Assembly: GCA_910585595.1 (NCBI GenBank)
Contig: CAJUET010000011.1
Location: 1 to 64,000, forward strand
Length of the DNA: 64,000 nucleotides
Origin: an uncultured Christensenella sp.
GTDB lineage: Bacteria > Bacillota > Clostridia > Christensenellales > Borkfalkiaceae
Direction of reading: 5' to 3'
Shown here: positions 27,101-36,014 of the stretch, piece by piece
How the letters are laid out: the number at the start of each line of letters is the position of its first letter
Position numbering within the stretch: position 1 is the stretch's first letter
Notes under the pieces: model-generated
The model's input: the letters and a program-made list of their open reading frames with translations, nothing else
Databases searched by the model: none
What the model was told of the DNA's origin: nothing
Translations under genes and position numbers: made by a program

Positions 27101-29271
27101 ACAATTTGATAATTATTATTCGGCACGGTGAATTCGCACTCATTCTTAACCGCGGAAACATCGGTTACGGTCGGTACGGATCCCTCTCTCAGTGTCAATT
27201 TATCGCCGCCGAGAAGTCCTGCTTCGCGAAGTCCGTTTTCTGTAATATGAATCGTATCGTATCTCACGTCGGAATGCGTCGTTCCGTCGTAAACGAAACT
27301 ATTCGAATTCGTTTCAACGATCAGCGTTCTCGGAATCACTTCGATCGTTCCGGGAATAACTTTATCTATGATATAATTTTTAGTATTGACGGAATACTCG
27401 CAATGATTCTCCGCCTTAGAAACATTGCGCAATTCCGTATAACTGATGACGGTAAGTACATTTCCCTCAATCAATGTCTCTTTCCTTCCGTCTACAACAA
27501 CTTCTGCGTTATCGGCGGCAGAATGTAGCTCTCCGTTGTAAACAAACTGCTCCGACCTTGTATGTAACGCAATATGAACAGGATCAACTGTAAGCGTTCC
27601 CCTATTGTATGTAATTTTATAGTTCTTCGTCCTGTCTTCTGATCCACAGAAAATTTTATATTCAGATTGGTTCGGAACGTCCGTCGCGGCGTCGGTAATA
27701 AACTTTAAGCCCGCCGTATCGTTTGAAAAAGCGTCGCTCACAGCAAACGAACCGCCAGTTACGAACACTTCATCATTTTGGGGAAGCGCATAGAGTGGCT
27801 TACCGTCGTATATTTTTTTGACGTTCTTAATTGTTACGGTTATTTCACGCCGAATTATTTCAAGCGTGCCCCATTTCACCGTAATTGCAAAATTCGATTT
27901 ATCTTCACGATTCCCCGCAGAATTCAAAATATCGAATTCCACCTCGTTTTGATACGTTCCTACCGTAATAACGGACTTAGACGACCTGGCTTTTACTTTA
28001 AACAGCGTATCAGTGCAGTCGATTTCCGTTATACTATGCCTCTCCCCGTCGTAAACCAACGGAGCAGCGGTCGAAGGCGAAGTTACAGTGATTCTTCTGG
28101 GACTAACAATAAGCTGACCGCATTGCCAATTTACAGCGTAATTATCCGTTAAATCAACGCCATCTTGATTTTGAATCGCGTAATCGAGTTGATTGTCTCT
28201 CGATCCCGCGTCCACGATCGAGGAACTGCCTAATACGATAAGTTCGTCGCCCTTAATGAGTCCCGTCACCGAATAACCGTCCGCTTTTGAAAGCAACTTT
28301 CCGTCATATTCTTTTTCGGCAGACGAAGTTTGCAGCGTAAAAGGTTTTCTTTCAATCGTAAACCCGACGGGCTCTTTATTCGGCAAATATTGCGCCGTAA
28401 CGTCGATCTTCTCTCCATCGATCGCCTTGTAAACCTTAAAATCTCCCGCAAGCGCAGAATAATTTCCCGCGAAGATCGCCTCGATAGCGACGCCGTTCTG
28501 CTGAATTGCAACTTGTTCATCCTTGTCGAATTCGATGACGTCACCGTTTGCAAGCTGCAACTTCGTGTCTGAGGATGCCTCGGCGGGATAGCTGATCTCA
28601 TATCCCGAATATACGAAATCAACTTTATCGAGCGAAACGTTGATTTTCCGCGGTTCGATTTTAAGTTCTTTCTTTTCGTGTTTTACGACATAGCACGACG
28701 AACGGTCGTCCGTGCCGTTCAAAATCTTAACGGAGCTTCCGTCAAGGTCGACGTTCGTCGTTTGCGCGGCATAATCGTCGTACACAAATAGCAACGCATT
28801 TCTATCGTACATATCGCCCGGAAGGAGGTTCAACGAAATATTGTTCGGCACACTACCGTATACAACGGAATCGCTCCCGATCGTAAATTCCGCTTCACGC
28901 GGCTCGATCGTAAAGGAAGTCACCTTTCCGTAGCCCTTCCCTATCGTCTTATCCGAGACTGCGCGGACGGAGTATGTACCCGCTTTCACAGGCTTTTGAT
29001 CGCTCCATTCACCGCTGCCCTCCCGCGCGTATTCGTAGCTGACCGAACTCATAAATGCGGAAACGCCCTCGGGATCGCTATAAGTATCCCCGTAAACGGA
29101 ATCGGCAATTTTAATCGCACCCGAAAACGACCCTTTCACGGCAAGAAGGGTTGCGATCGTTGCGATGATCAGCGCGAAAATACCGATAAACAAGAACTTA
29201 AAGCGCTTCATAAAGTTCTTGAATTTCGCGTATTTTTTTATTTTGTTTTCATACTGATCGTAAGAAATCAT
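21121..29271 (-). CDS. Giant membrane-anchored MBG/YDG-repeat ectodomain protein, 2716 residues
   Basis: A short basic N-terminus (about 25 residues) and one transmembrane helix (28-48) are followed by an uninterrupted extracellular part built of about two dozen beta modules. Each module starts with a (V/I)YDG or VYG(E/D) motif, runs through NYDI/NYEI and ends in GxLxIxxR. These are YDG/MBG-family modules, known from large adhesins and filamentous surface proteins. The C-terminal 200 residues are different and may be a cap. There is no LPXTG or sorting signal, so the protein stays anchored by its N-terminus. Neighbouring repeats (e.g. KVYDGTPLLND and KVYDGTPLSND) are almost identical, a sign of recent internal duplication. 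The modules would form a rod on the order of 100 nm (inference). Confidence 0.85.
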   Translation of the reverse strand: MISYDQYENKIKKYAKFKNFMKRFKFLFIGIFALIIATIATLLAVKGSFSGAIKIADSVYGDTYSDPEGVSAFMSSVSYEYAREGSGEWSDQKPVKAGTYSVRAVSDKTIGKGYGKVTSFTIEPREAEFTIGSDSVVYGSVPNNISLNLLPGDMYDRNALLFVYDDYAAQTTNVDLDGSSVKILNGTDDRSSCYVVKHEKKELKIEPRKINVSLDKVDFVYSGYEISYPAEASSDTKLQLANGDVIEFDKDEQVAIQQNGVAIEAIFAGNYSALAGDFKVYKAIDGEKIDVTAQYLPNKEPVGFTIERKPFTLQTSSAEKEYDGKLLSKADGYSVTGLIKGDELIVLGSSSIVDAGSRDNQLDYAIQNQDGVDLTDNYAVNWQCGQLIVSPRRITVTSPSTAAPLVYDGERHSITEIDCTDTLFKVKARSSKSVITVGTYQNEVEFDILNSAGNREDKSNFAITVKWGTLEIIRREITVTIKNVKKIYDGKPLYALPQNDEVFVTGGSFAVSDAFSNDTAGLKFITDAATDVPNQSEYKIFCGSEDRTKNYKITYNRGTLTVDPVHIALHTRSEQFVYNGELHSAADNAEVVVDGRKETLIEGNVLTVISYTELRNVSKAENHCEYSVNTKNYIIDKVIPGTIEVIPRTLIVETNSNSFVYDGTTHSDVRYDTIHITENGLREAGLLGGDKLTLREGSVPTVTDVSAVKNECEFTVPNNNYQIVGYVYGTLQVTPRLITVVTESAVKVYDGTPLLNDQYKTYYDNKKESGLIGNDKLNLLVRFEITNVDSSGENRCEFTVPNNNYQILNYEYGTLTIMPRLITVVTESAKKVYDGTPLSNDNYNTYYVSKKVNGLLGGDKLNLQSLCEITNVKDSGKNECEFAVPNNNYQILGYEYGTLTITPKPVVIEALTATSVYGENYKEAQYPTEAGNYKSEDGFIGEHETAKLTVEFDLSEYKSEIKDMSRVPVKWVDGKIAGYENAVKIVGWEFIGGDKRNYDVKTENGTLYIARRVLTVWMKDATTFYGEDIYNEDGSSAVYPAGKGNVDGVYLHEEYADSNDSVNSNSKIATGLLEGDEIEIKAINYLNLPSDSDSDEEDWETAYITPKSAGSYYIKPYEIWIYSSGGETEITMDRDDDESEGNYLVQYYVPGTLKIKPRPIEITLNEIEGGIYDGAVRTYGAGEENITLALDKVNAGETAYLKKRDMALAYEEQLNVKVIFENVPEFLPKYAGAYSYALDRKNSVIINKDETESDLSNYLIGCKDEMLTIEKRPVTIRLHDLNIVYGDEAKYPDNDFYDITSELGFVAGDSIGSVFIDFVGYEYGKSNVGKYTITVLGVIIKNEDGLELDGYNSVTNSYDIEWIDAKLTVEKKQVSVTVYSATLKYGDEIILPQPTISLSELPYNEQLTFGFAYLQNGELTTPRNVGKYDIKAIPLIDGSEEGTKNYDIAYLDEGGNPLSNATLTDGLLIEKLEIDFTVEDQRSTYGDNLEDIKITHNPIPYEDEKLTFTGVYQKQDGTVTTPKYADKYVIKVEKLFINGNVVFINGGEEIDCNYIFSCNGDGILTIDRRAITVALNSLTVTYGEPVEYREGANGLYKTNYTLIKGSLVQEDSLGVVFDFGWEETGKMRPDAGTYTISKSGYLITVSDGDHQSTHQDGYLVADSYDIEWVDGDLTVEKREINVTLKTIPDDFYNGRVHDYIDAEGEELIGGMGMATGEKLDVKVIYYSVTDGGRVSTVEAIGKAGLYEYELDLLHSAIVGGNERLENYEISSERRTCRIQKRSIEVELLNIDDIVYGTSIVYPDGFGNYNNITAIEPVNGGLVDGEKLEIFVKFRTADGKVNNIDNGMRLPAGEYEVYGVGASVEGDGGFSDSNNYEIKFVNGKFKVGQKQITVALKDLTVDYGERIEYKIEAGNYKEIGGNGLAENETLTVTEVRFVNLPENAPVGTYLIQIVFFIVRNADGLEMTENYELTGARDGLLTIEKRRILVTTASHGFVYDGDAHDTRELSDSYKIEYVKDATKGLAYSDVSAYADEATLLSVIEYRADKVTNEFEIVIKRDGKDISRNYDISYLYGELSVLKRKLYVTTMGAEKVYDGKPLILPDEIQECYSYLNNDPLQGKTEGLVMGHVFTFKSEVVTITEVGSVKNDTVNDIVESKTSSVSKMLNYEIVESKLGTLTVKERKIYVDWSYNGKDVYDEWVYDGLTHYSPDGGIYTVSFYDDEENIWKTGEENVLVKGHTFMTKAVSLTDAGELANNPYIGVKEGGNDVSRNYGIISRSGKLVINKRPVSVSTNDHQMTYSKRGPQIDKADLIRYVQYEGEEAGRGILNSEKLQIEINVVYWKNGGKITRFDAGEYQIKLKFLNDGDNYEYEYVDTGLLTIDRVQLTLQPKSKTELYGTVDHIETTEEEIEIIRLLEDGTTSNSLITGDRLVSVALNRTTLLASANKSYLSVKIVKDSVILRDTAGVDTTDNYNITLNMGSLEFMKRVIYFKQYVPENIKNSETGRGEVSYTGAKQTIDPYNNESLFERLGYSDALAAGYEGDENEYGLAAEDETLLKSASVGKQPGIYDQWVTLNVVNGEALRTKHYEIRLTMHFGDTSIEVKHVQVSVKDFRLSSDLTTAIQNNTLAEGITLLDSETDFEAEVNSEEDFWTNAGYSYEMALYRKGNTYAVYVFIYELRESGNKTDRSSIFAVSGESGIEGLDFMLVGMENYPTGV

Positions 29272-29297
29272 AATTGCCTTTTCTGTTTATCCTCGTA

Positions 29298-31517
29298 TTA
29301 TACTACCGTAAAACAAATCGTGATAAGTACTGCCTCGTCGTCGTTTTTAAACTCATAACAATCCGCAACGTCATCGCCTTTGGAATTATACACATGAAAT
29401 AAGGAATCCACATAAACCGTAGCCGTTGAGTCTTTCAACGTATAATACAATTCGAAATCGTCTTCTGTCTTGCCAACTCTGTCCCCCTCGGCAAGCCCCT
29501 CAAAACTGATCGAAGCGTATAAATCTCTTACGATTTCTCCTACCTTATTGTAATTGATCTCAGCCGAAGAATTTACGGAGTAATTTATTACCGACTCCGC
29601 AGGCTTTGCAGAAATCGTTCGCTTTTCAACTTTAACGCTGACCGCAAACGGCTCCACGGTAAAGTTTTGGGAAACATCCTCCGAATCGAACGATATTATC
29701 TTAACAACGTTTCCCGTAAGGGGATACGTTCCGCATTTAACATGAGCTACATTCATATCATTGTATTTAAAACTTGCCGAAACAACGGAAAGCTCAATTT
29801 TATTGAACTCTTCTAAAACTACGTTACTGCTGTCAAGTGCGGATTTCGCTTCTTTTCCGTCGTAAATTTTACTGACCGATCCATCTGCTTCATTTCCGTT
29901 ATATTGTGCCCTAATCCTTGCAGGTTCAACTTTGAATTGTCCCTCGGAAAACTCAAAAATTACGTTACCTCTATTTCCGAATTTTTGCACGGCCTCATCG
30001 GAGAGTTCTGCACTGAAAGAATATGTATCTGCGTTTTTTATCGTTCGCGCACATACTTCCTGAAAATCGGTATTTGTAACCCCTTCAAGTATACCCGCTA
30101 TTTCCTTGCCGCCCAATTCGTTTACTAAGATATATTCCGAGATACTGTTTTGAAGTCCGTTTAATGCATCCGCCAAGGGAATTTTGATTACTTCACCGTT
30201 ATAAGTCTGTGCCGCGGGAGATTTTAACCGAAACTGAATTTGAATCGGCAAAATCGTAACTCTCGCCTTTTCATAGTGAAAAGTAAAATTATCGGTAACG
30301 TTTACCCCGTCCTTTTTAACGGTTGCGCCTGTAAACGAGTATACGCCGTTGCATACGTTGATTATATTGTCGTTTTCCAATATGCCTTCGACTTCGTAAC
30401 CTTTAAGCGTTAAATCCGCTACAAACTCTCCGGAAAGCGGTTCGCCGTCGTATATCTTTACGATATCTTTCGCCCGTACGGTGACGGGACGCGCATTTAC
30501 CGTAAAAGTGCCGAACACTTCGTCATCGTCGCTTTCCCATATATAGTTCTCGGCAGGAACCACGGTGTAGCCGTCCTGTTTATAAAAAGCAATATTGGCA
30601 ACTCTTACTTTCTGCGTTCCCACGTCGGCGGAAAGAGCATTCCCGTCTCTGTCTTCAAACTCTACTTCGCCGATATATTCCCCCTCAGCGAGCGAACCTA
30701 TCACCTCGTATTTCCCCGCAATTGGAGTACCGTCGTAATACTTTTCCGCATCAAGCGCTTTAACTTTGATGATACGGGGAACGATTTCGATCGTACCGTT
30801 ACCCACCATTCCTTTTGTAATGTAATAATTTTTTGTAACGTCGTTTCCCGTAAGATCATATATTTTAAAATTTTCCGACTTCCAATCATTAACAGCAGGC
30901 AATTTATCTCCGACATTCTCAAATTTTCCGGGGAACGATATCATGAGCTTTTGCCCGGAAACCAATTCCGCTTCTTCTTGATCGGGTGTAATCATCGTAA
31001 GGCTTCCGCGATAAATTTTATAATTCTCAATTGGTAGCTCTTTTCCGCTATACTGAATTTGTTGCGATTGCAAAACCACGGTGATTGCTTTCTTCAAAAC
31101 TCTGAGCTCGCAATTATTCACTTTTATGGAATATTCGCCTGTAACGTCACGATCCTTCTCATCGTATATTTTTACGCGAAGATCGCTATCGGAAACGCCG
31201 ACGTCCGTCTGAGAACCGTAAAATCTGCCTTCTACTTTATGCCCTTCTTTCAAATTATTCGAACCGGATACCCAATAAAAACGACTTTTTACTTCCTCAT
31301 CCGTTTCCGCTCCGTCCTCATTCAAAAGATCACCGTTCGCGGCGGTCAACGGAGTACCGTCATACTCCTTCGCCACAATTTGCTTCACGGAGAATTCAAG
31401 TAATGGTTTATTCGGTGCGAGCGTTCCCGTCAAGAACAATGCAAGCACCGTCAAAAGCGACGCCGCCAACATAGCGATCAATATTCCTATCACAAAAAGA
31501 GAAGTTCTCGTTTTCAT
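29298..31517 (-). CDS. Membrane-anchored MBG/YDG-repeat ectodomain protein, 739 residues
   Basis: The design is like that of the 2716-residue protein. A transmembrane helix at 7-31 is followed by about seven YDG/MBG modules (KEYDGTPLTA, KYYDGTPIAG, KIYDGEPLSG, KIYDGKEAKS and others) separated by NY(S/Y/T)I and GTxEIxPR. There is no sorting signal. AAGGAACAGTT precedes the ATG at 31517. This ribosome site and ATG are part of a 1189-bp segment that is repeated at 34826-36014. The adjacent giant homologue starts 26 bases downstream. The two may form a heteromeric rod or receptor pair. Confidence 0.85.
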   Translation of the reverse strand: MKTRTSLFVIGILIAMLAASLLTVLALFLTGTLAPNKPLLEFSVKQIVAKEYDGTPLTAANGDLLNEDGAETDEEVKSRFYWVSGSNNLKEGHKVEGRFYGSQTDVGVSDSDLRVKIYDEKDRDVTGEYSIKVNNCELRVLKKAITVVLQSQQIQYSGKELPIENYKIYRGSLTMITPDQEEAELVSGQKLMISFPGKFENVGDKLPAVNDWKSENFKIYDLTGNDVTKNYYITKGMVGNGTIEIVPRIIKVKALDAEKYYDGTPIAGKYEVIGSLAEGEYIGEVEFEDRDGNALSADVGTQKVRVANIAFYKQDGYTVVPAENYIWESDDDEVFGTFTVNARPVTVRAKDIVKIYDGEPLSGEFVADLTLKGYEVEGILENDNIINVCNGVYSFTGATVKKDGVNVTDNFTFHYEKARVTILPIQIQFRLKSPAAQTYNGEVIKIPLADALNGLQNSISEYILVNELGGKEIAGILEGVTNTDFQEVCARTIKNADTYSFSAELSDEAVQKFGNRGNVIFEFSEGQFKVEPARIRAQYNGNEADGSVSKIYDGKEAKSALDSSNVVLEEFNKIELSVVSASFKYNDMNVAHVKCGTYPLTGNVVKIISFDSEDVSQNFTVEPFAVSVKVEKRTISAKPAESVINYSVNSSAEINYNKVGEIVRDLYASISFEGLAEGDRVGKTEDDFELYYTLKDSTATVYVDSLFHVYNSKGDDVADCYEFKNDDEAVLITICFTVV

Positions 31518-32702
31518 AACTGTTCCTTAAACGTTTTGTTCGATGAGACGCACCGTCTCCTTACACAGCGGTAGTTTATCCTCTCCGAAGAGTTCGTCCA
31601 AATATCCGCACAGTCCTTCCGCCATTTGTTTGACGTATACGGGGTTCTTTGATTCCAATTTCCTGAATACCTTCCGCGATAAGATATCGTCCAACGCTTC
31701 TTCTTCTGTTCCACCGCAACCCACTAGCACCGGTACGTAACTGCGTATCTGCTTCATGATTCGGTTTCCGAACGTAATATGGAACGTCTTTATCATGTAT
31801 TCGTCTAACTTCTTGATTCGCCTTACGTTTCTGTCCGAGATTTCGTATTCCCTCTGCGCTTTCTCCATCAGCTCCGTCAGATGCGTCGACGATATCTTCA
31901 TGCTGCTCCCTTCCGCTTCGAACGGCGTCGCCTTCTTGTCGAGATTCAATACCATCGCTCTGTCGTATACCTTATCCGATATCGAAAATGTCGAATCGTC
32001 GTTGTTCGCCGTTCCCACAAACCACATATTCGTAGGCAACCGCAGTTTCCCGTTCTTTTGCAACAACTTCGGATCGTCTTCCCGTCTGTCCGCAACCACG
32101 TCCAGATTCCTTCCGTCCGGATTCGGTATTTCCAACAACGACAGAAACTCCGCAAAATAGTACTCTACACGTGCGATATTCATTTCGTCCAACACCGTCA
32201 CATAGATCTCTTCGTTATAGTTCGCCTCATACATTTTATATAACAGCGTCGTCTCGTTGAACTTCTTTGTAAATTCGTTGTAGTACCCCACCAAGTCCGT
32301 TCGCTCCTTCCACATCGGCTGTATCGGCACTACTACCGTCTTATTCCTTAAAAACTCTCCGAACGCATACGCCAACGACGTTTTTCCTGTTCCTGACATT
32401 CCTTGCAGTATGATTAACTTCGTTACCGCCATTGCTCCGATAAATCGCCTGATATCCTCAATATCGTAATAAAGTTTTAACTCCCCGGCTGAAAACTTCC
32501 TGAATTCTTCGCACAGCTCTCGCAAGCCGATATTTTCGTTATACTCCGGTCTCTCGTAGTTTTCGTAACTTTTATCGATCTCCGTCAGCATATAAAAGCG
32601 CGAACCGCCCTCTTCCAACGGACCTTCCGTTTGTTCCTCTTCCCGCTCTTCTCTCTCTTCTTCGTCCTTCTCTTTGCCGTCTCCTCCTGCCATTGGCGTA
32701 AC
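31514..32702. repeat. 1189-bp direct repeat, copy A
   Basis: The copy is identical to 34826-36014 as far as I can follow base by base. It covers the 3' 391 codons of the AAA gene, the following intergenic bases, and the ribosome site and ATG of the next gene. The copies diverge abruptly at both ends (offset 3312). Confidence 0.92.
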
Positions 32703-33032
32703 GCGAATATGTACGGGCTTCGCCTTGTCGATACGGCGAATCGGCTTTTTCTCTTCCGCGCGATTGAAGTTCACGCCGAAATAATCGGGCGTCAAATGCG
32801 AACTGCTCTCCTTCTTTTTAAAAGTAGCAATAATCAATAAGATAAGAAACACGGGAATTAAAATCATGATTACAAGCAGAAAGTAACCGATTCCCGCAGG
32901 CAACCCCTCAAAGAGTTTGCCCCCGTCGGTCTGCACGCTGATAGCGATGATCAGTAACCCGAATACGCAGATCATAAAAATGATCAGCGCCACCGTTTTA
33001 CCGTATTTTTTTTCGTCATCGTGCTTTTTCAT
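31527..33032 (-). CDS. Membrane-anchored McrB-like AAA ATPase, copy A
   Basis: The 501-residue protein has two N-terminal transmembrane segments (14-34 and 47-70), a highly charged E/K/R-rich linker (118-140) and a McrB/dynein-type AAA domain. Walker A is GMSGTGKTS (211-219) and Walker B is VTVLDEMN (278-285). It also has the ARVEYYFAEFL helix, the sensor-1 segment WFVGTANND, and DRAMVLNL, which corresponds to the McrB-clade DRA motif. All key ATPase residues are present. Residues 111-501 are identical to residues 105-495 of the protein encoded at 34839-36326. Only the membrane anchors differ. Both transmembrane segments precede the motor, so the motor is cytoplasmic. Confidence 0.88.
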   Translation of the reverse strand: MKKHDDEKKYGKTVALIIFMICVFGLLIIAISVQTDGGKLFEGLPAGIGYFLLVIMILIPVFLILLIIATFKKKESSSHLTPDYFGVNFNRAEEKKPIRRIDKAKPVHIRVTPMAGGDGKEKDEEEREEREEEQTEGPLEEGGSRFYMLTEIDKSYENYERPEYNENIGLRELCEEFRKFSAGELKLYYDIEDIRRFIGAMAVTKLIILQGMSGTGKTSLAYAFGEFLRNKTVVVPIQPMWKERTDLVGYYNEFTKKFNETTLLYKMYEANYNEEIYVTVLDEMNIARVEYYFAEFLSLLEIPNPDGRNLDVVADRREDDPKLLQKNGKLRLPTNMWFVGTANNDDSTFSISDKVYDRAMVLNLDKKATPFEAEGSSMKISSTHLTELMEKAQREYEISDRNVRRIKKLDEYMIKTFHITFGNRIMKQIRSYVPVLVGCGGTEEEALDDILSRKVFRKLESKNPVYVKQMAEGLCGYLDELFGEDKLPLCKETVRLIEQNV

Positions 33033-33044
33033 GCCTTCTCCGTA

Positions 33045-34829
33045 TTATTTACGTTTACCCTTTCCTTTCTTGTCCGAATTCCGAAGAATATTTTTGCGGA
33101 TCTCTTTTTTTGTAAATTGCCACTGCTCCGTAAAGAACTTATGGAACGCTTCGTATTCCCGTTCAAGTTCTTTGAACCTTTCACGGGAAGTGTAGTCCTG
33201 ACTCGGCGTCAACAACCCCTCGCGTGCGCGGATCCCGTCGAGCTCGCCCCGAACGAAAACAAGTTCTTCCTTTACGGCTTTCACGCGCGACTCACAGTCC
33301 TGCTCGATTTTCTTTTTCTTATTCTCGAAATCCGCAACAAACGCCCTGCCTTCCGCGAGTTTCTCTTCACACTCCTGCACTGTCTTTTCTACGGTATGGC
33401 GCATAGAATCGATTTCCGATTGCAAGCGGGAATTCTTTCCTTCGTATTCGCTCACCGTCGCGCTCAGCTTTTCCGAAAACTCCGTTTTTAACTTCGTGAT
33501 CTCTTCTGTATGCACAGCGTTAAGATTTTCGATTTCCTCTTTATGCGCTTTGTTAAGCTGAGAAATTTCATCAAGATACTTTTGGTTAAGTTCGTTGATT
33601 TCCTTTTCCTTTTCAAGAATCGTCTGATTCAACTCCTCGATCCTGCGTTTGAGTTCCTTTTGCTCCTCGGTCAAGGCGTTGATTCTGTTATTGAGAATTT
33701 CTATCTCTTGACGGACTCTCTCAAGCGTTTCGTTGTCTTTTTCAAGGCGCTTTATCAAATCTTCAAGCGCAATCATATATTCTTCAAGCGACTGATTCGA
33801 ATCGAATGCCTTTTTCTTTAAGCGGGCGATCCGCTCCTTTATCCGCTCTTCCTCTTGAAGCCTGCGCCGCTCTTCCTCGGCTTGATATTCCGCTTCTAAA
33901 GTTTCTTCGATCCCATTTCCTATTTTATATGCAAGGAACGAAGTGAGCCTTGCGCTCTCTGCAATTTCGCCTGCAACCGCTTCGGAAAAGGGCATAAATT
34001 TATATTTGATCTCTTCATATGAATATCCGTCCCCTTTATATGAGGCGATAAAGTCGTAGAGCGCAAGCGAACGCTTGAAATTATTGTTCATTTTAAGAAC
34101 GTTCGTCTTGACGATCGGGGGCTTAATCATGGGGCTCTTTGCGACCTGCGTCATAAGCTCGGTATTCAAAAGCGAATTCACGATCTCTCTGCAATCGCCG
34201 ATGCGCTTTATGAGTCCTTCCGTTTCCTTATCGGGAATCGGATACGGGTTATCCGTACGCTTTTCCCTGATTTCCGTCTTGATTTTCATCGTAGATTTTG
34301 CCGTAACGATCTCTTTATCGATCTTCAGCTTGCCCGAATAGGTGCGGCGAAGCGTTTCGATCTTGCCGAGACGGAACTCGATAAAATCCCGAATGTACAC
34401 CAACATCATGTATAAAAACCGGTTTTCGTAGACCGCATAATCGCTCAGCTTTTCCACCATATACAGCTTATCGGGAACAATCAAATCGCCCTCGTTTTCG
34501 GGAACGTGCGTAATCATTTCGGAATGCTTTGCAAGGTGTTCGACCGAATCTTTCGAAACTTTTTTTACCTTTTCAATCGGCACGACCTCGCCGTTCGTCC
34601 GAATGAACTGCCGTTCTTCCGCCACCGCCTTTTCAACGAATTCCAGCCCTTCTTCAATCGCTTTGACCCAATCTTCGTTGATTTTACATAAATACTTCGT
34701 CGACTCCAATCGATCGAGGTCGGAGTTTGCGGCGATTATTTTTTTTCTCTCTTTTTCACAGGCAGAGTTTTCCGCGGTTTCCTTACGGTACTCTTTAAAC
34801 GCGCGGTAGTAAGCGTCGAGTTGAGTCAT
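33045..34829 (-). CDS. DUF2357-like (McrC N-terminal-like) protein with a long coiled coil
   Basis: In the 594-residue protein, residues 1-170 contain RSNGEVVP-like and VSKDSVEHLAKHSE segments and YAVYENRFLYMMLVYIRDF. I recognise this pattern from DUF2357 domains that precede the nuclease in McrC-like proteins (tentative, from memory). No PD-(D/E)XK nuclease motif follows. Instead, residues 320-560 are one long coiled coil (ERIKERIARLKKKA, KRRIEELNQTILEKEKEINE), ending in a short basic tail. It sits between the two AAA genes with 9-12-base gaps, as expected of a partner that couples the AAA ring to something else. Confidence 0.72.
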   Translation of the reverse strand: MTQLDAYYRAFKEYRKETAENSACEKERKKIIAANSDLDRLESTKYLCKINEDWVKAIEEGLEFVEKAVAEERQFIRTNGEVVPIEKVKKVSKDSVEHLAKHSEMITHVPENEGDLIVPDKLYMVEKLSDYAVYENRFLYMMLVYIRDFIEFRLGKIETLRRTYSGKLKIDKEIVTAKSTMKIKTEIREKRTDNPYPIPDKETEGLIKRIGDCREIVNSLLNTELMTQVAKSPMIKPPIVKTNVLKMNNNFKRSLALYDFIASYKGDGYSYEEIKYKFMPFSEAVAGEIAESARLTSFLAYKIGNGIEETLEAEYQAEEERRRLQEEERIKERIARLKKKAFDSNQSLEEYMIALEDLIKRLEKDNETLERVRQEIEILNNRINALTEEQKELKRRIEELNQTILEKEKEINELNQKYLDEISQLNKAHKEEIENLNAVHTEEITKLKTEFSEKLSATVSEYEGKNSRLQSEIDSMRHTVEKTVQECEEKLAEGRAFVADFENKKKKIEQDCESRVKAVKEELVFVRGELDGIRAREGLLTPSQDYTSRERFKELEREYEAFHKFFTEQWQFTKKEIRKNILRNSDKKGKGKRK

Positions 34830-36014
34830 AACTGTTCCTTAAACGTTTTGTTCGATGAGACGCACCGTCTCCTTACACAGCGGTAGTTTATCCTCTCCGA
34901 AGAGTTCGTCCAAATATCCGCACAGTCCTTCCGCCATTTGTTTGACGTATACGGGGTTCTTTGATTCCAATTTCCTGAATACCTTCCGCGATAAGATATC
35001 GTCCAACGCTTCTTCTTCTGTTCCACCGCAACCCACTAGCACCGGTACGTAACTGCGTATCTGCTTCATGATTCGGTTTCCGAACGTAATATGGAACGTC
35101 TTTATCATGTATTCGTCTAACTTCTTGATTCGCCTTACGTTTCTGTCCGAGATTTCGTATTCCCTCTGCGCTTTCTCCATCAGCTCCGTCAGATGCGTCG
35201 ACGATATCTTCATGCTGCTCCCTTCCGCTTCGAACGGCGTCGCCTTCTTGTCGAGATTCAATACCATCGCTCTGTCGTATACCTTATCCGATATCGAAAA
35301 TGTCGAATCGTCGTTGTTCGCCGTTCCCACAAACCACATATTCGTAGGCAACCGCAGTTTCCCGTTCTTTTGCAACAACTTCGGATCGTCTTCCCGTCTG
35401 TCCGCAACCACGTCCAGATTCCTTCCGTCCGGATTCGGTATTTCCAACAACGACAGAAACTCCGCAAAATAGTACTCTACACGTGCGATATTCATTTCGT
35501 CCAACACCGTCACATAGATCTCTTCGTTATAGTTCGCCTCATACATTTTATATAACAGCGTCGTCTCGTTGAACTTCTTTGTAAATTCGTTGTAGTACCC
35601 CACCAAGTCCGTTCGCTCCTTCCACATCGGCTGTATCGGCACTACTACCGTCTTATTCCTTAAAAACTCTCCGAACGCATACGCCAACGACGTTTTTCCT
35701 GTTCCTGACATTCCTTGCAGTATGATTAACTTCGTTACCGCCATTGCTCCGATAAATCGCCTGATATCCTCAATATCGTAATAAAGTTTTAACTCCCCGG
35801 CTGAAAACTTCCTGAATTCTTCGCACAGCTCTCGCAAGCCGATATTTTCGTTATACTCCGGTCTCTCGTAGTTTTCGTAACTTTTATCGATCTCCGTCAG
35901 CATATAAAAGCGCGAACCGCCCTCTTCCAACGGACCTTCCGTTTGTTCCTCTTCCCGCTCTTCTCTCTCTTCTTCGTCCTTCTCTTTGCCGTCTCCTCCT
36001 GCCATTGGCGTAAC
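34826..36014. repeat. 1189-bp direct repeat, copy B
   Basis: This is the second copy of 31514-32702, with the same extent relative to the AAA gene. It ends at the ATG of the DUF2357-like gene (34829) on one side and at the VTPMAGG codons on the other. Confidence 0.92.

Noticed and set aside
33045..34829. A nuclease in the DUF2357-like protein, making the operon a classical type IV restriction system
   Set aside because: No PD-(D/E)XK pattern is visible after the N-terminal domain. The C-terminal half is coiled coil, and the operon is dominated by membrane and surface proteins.
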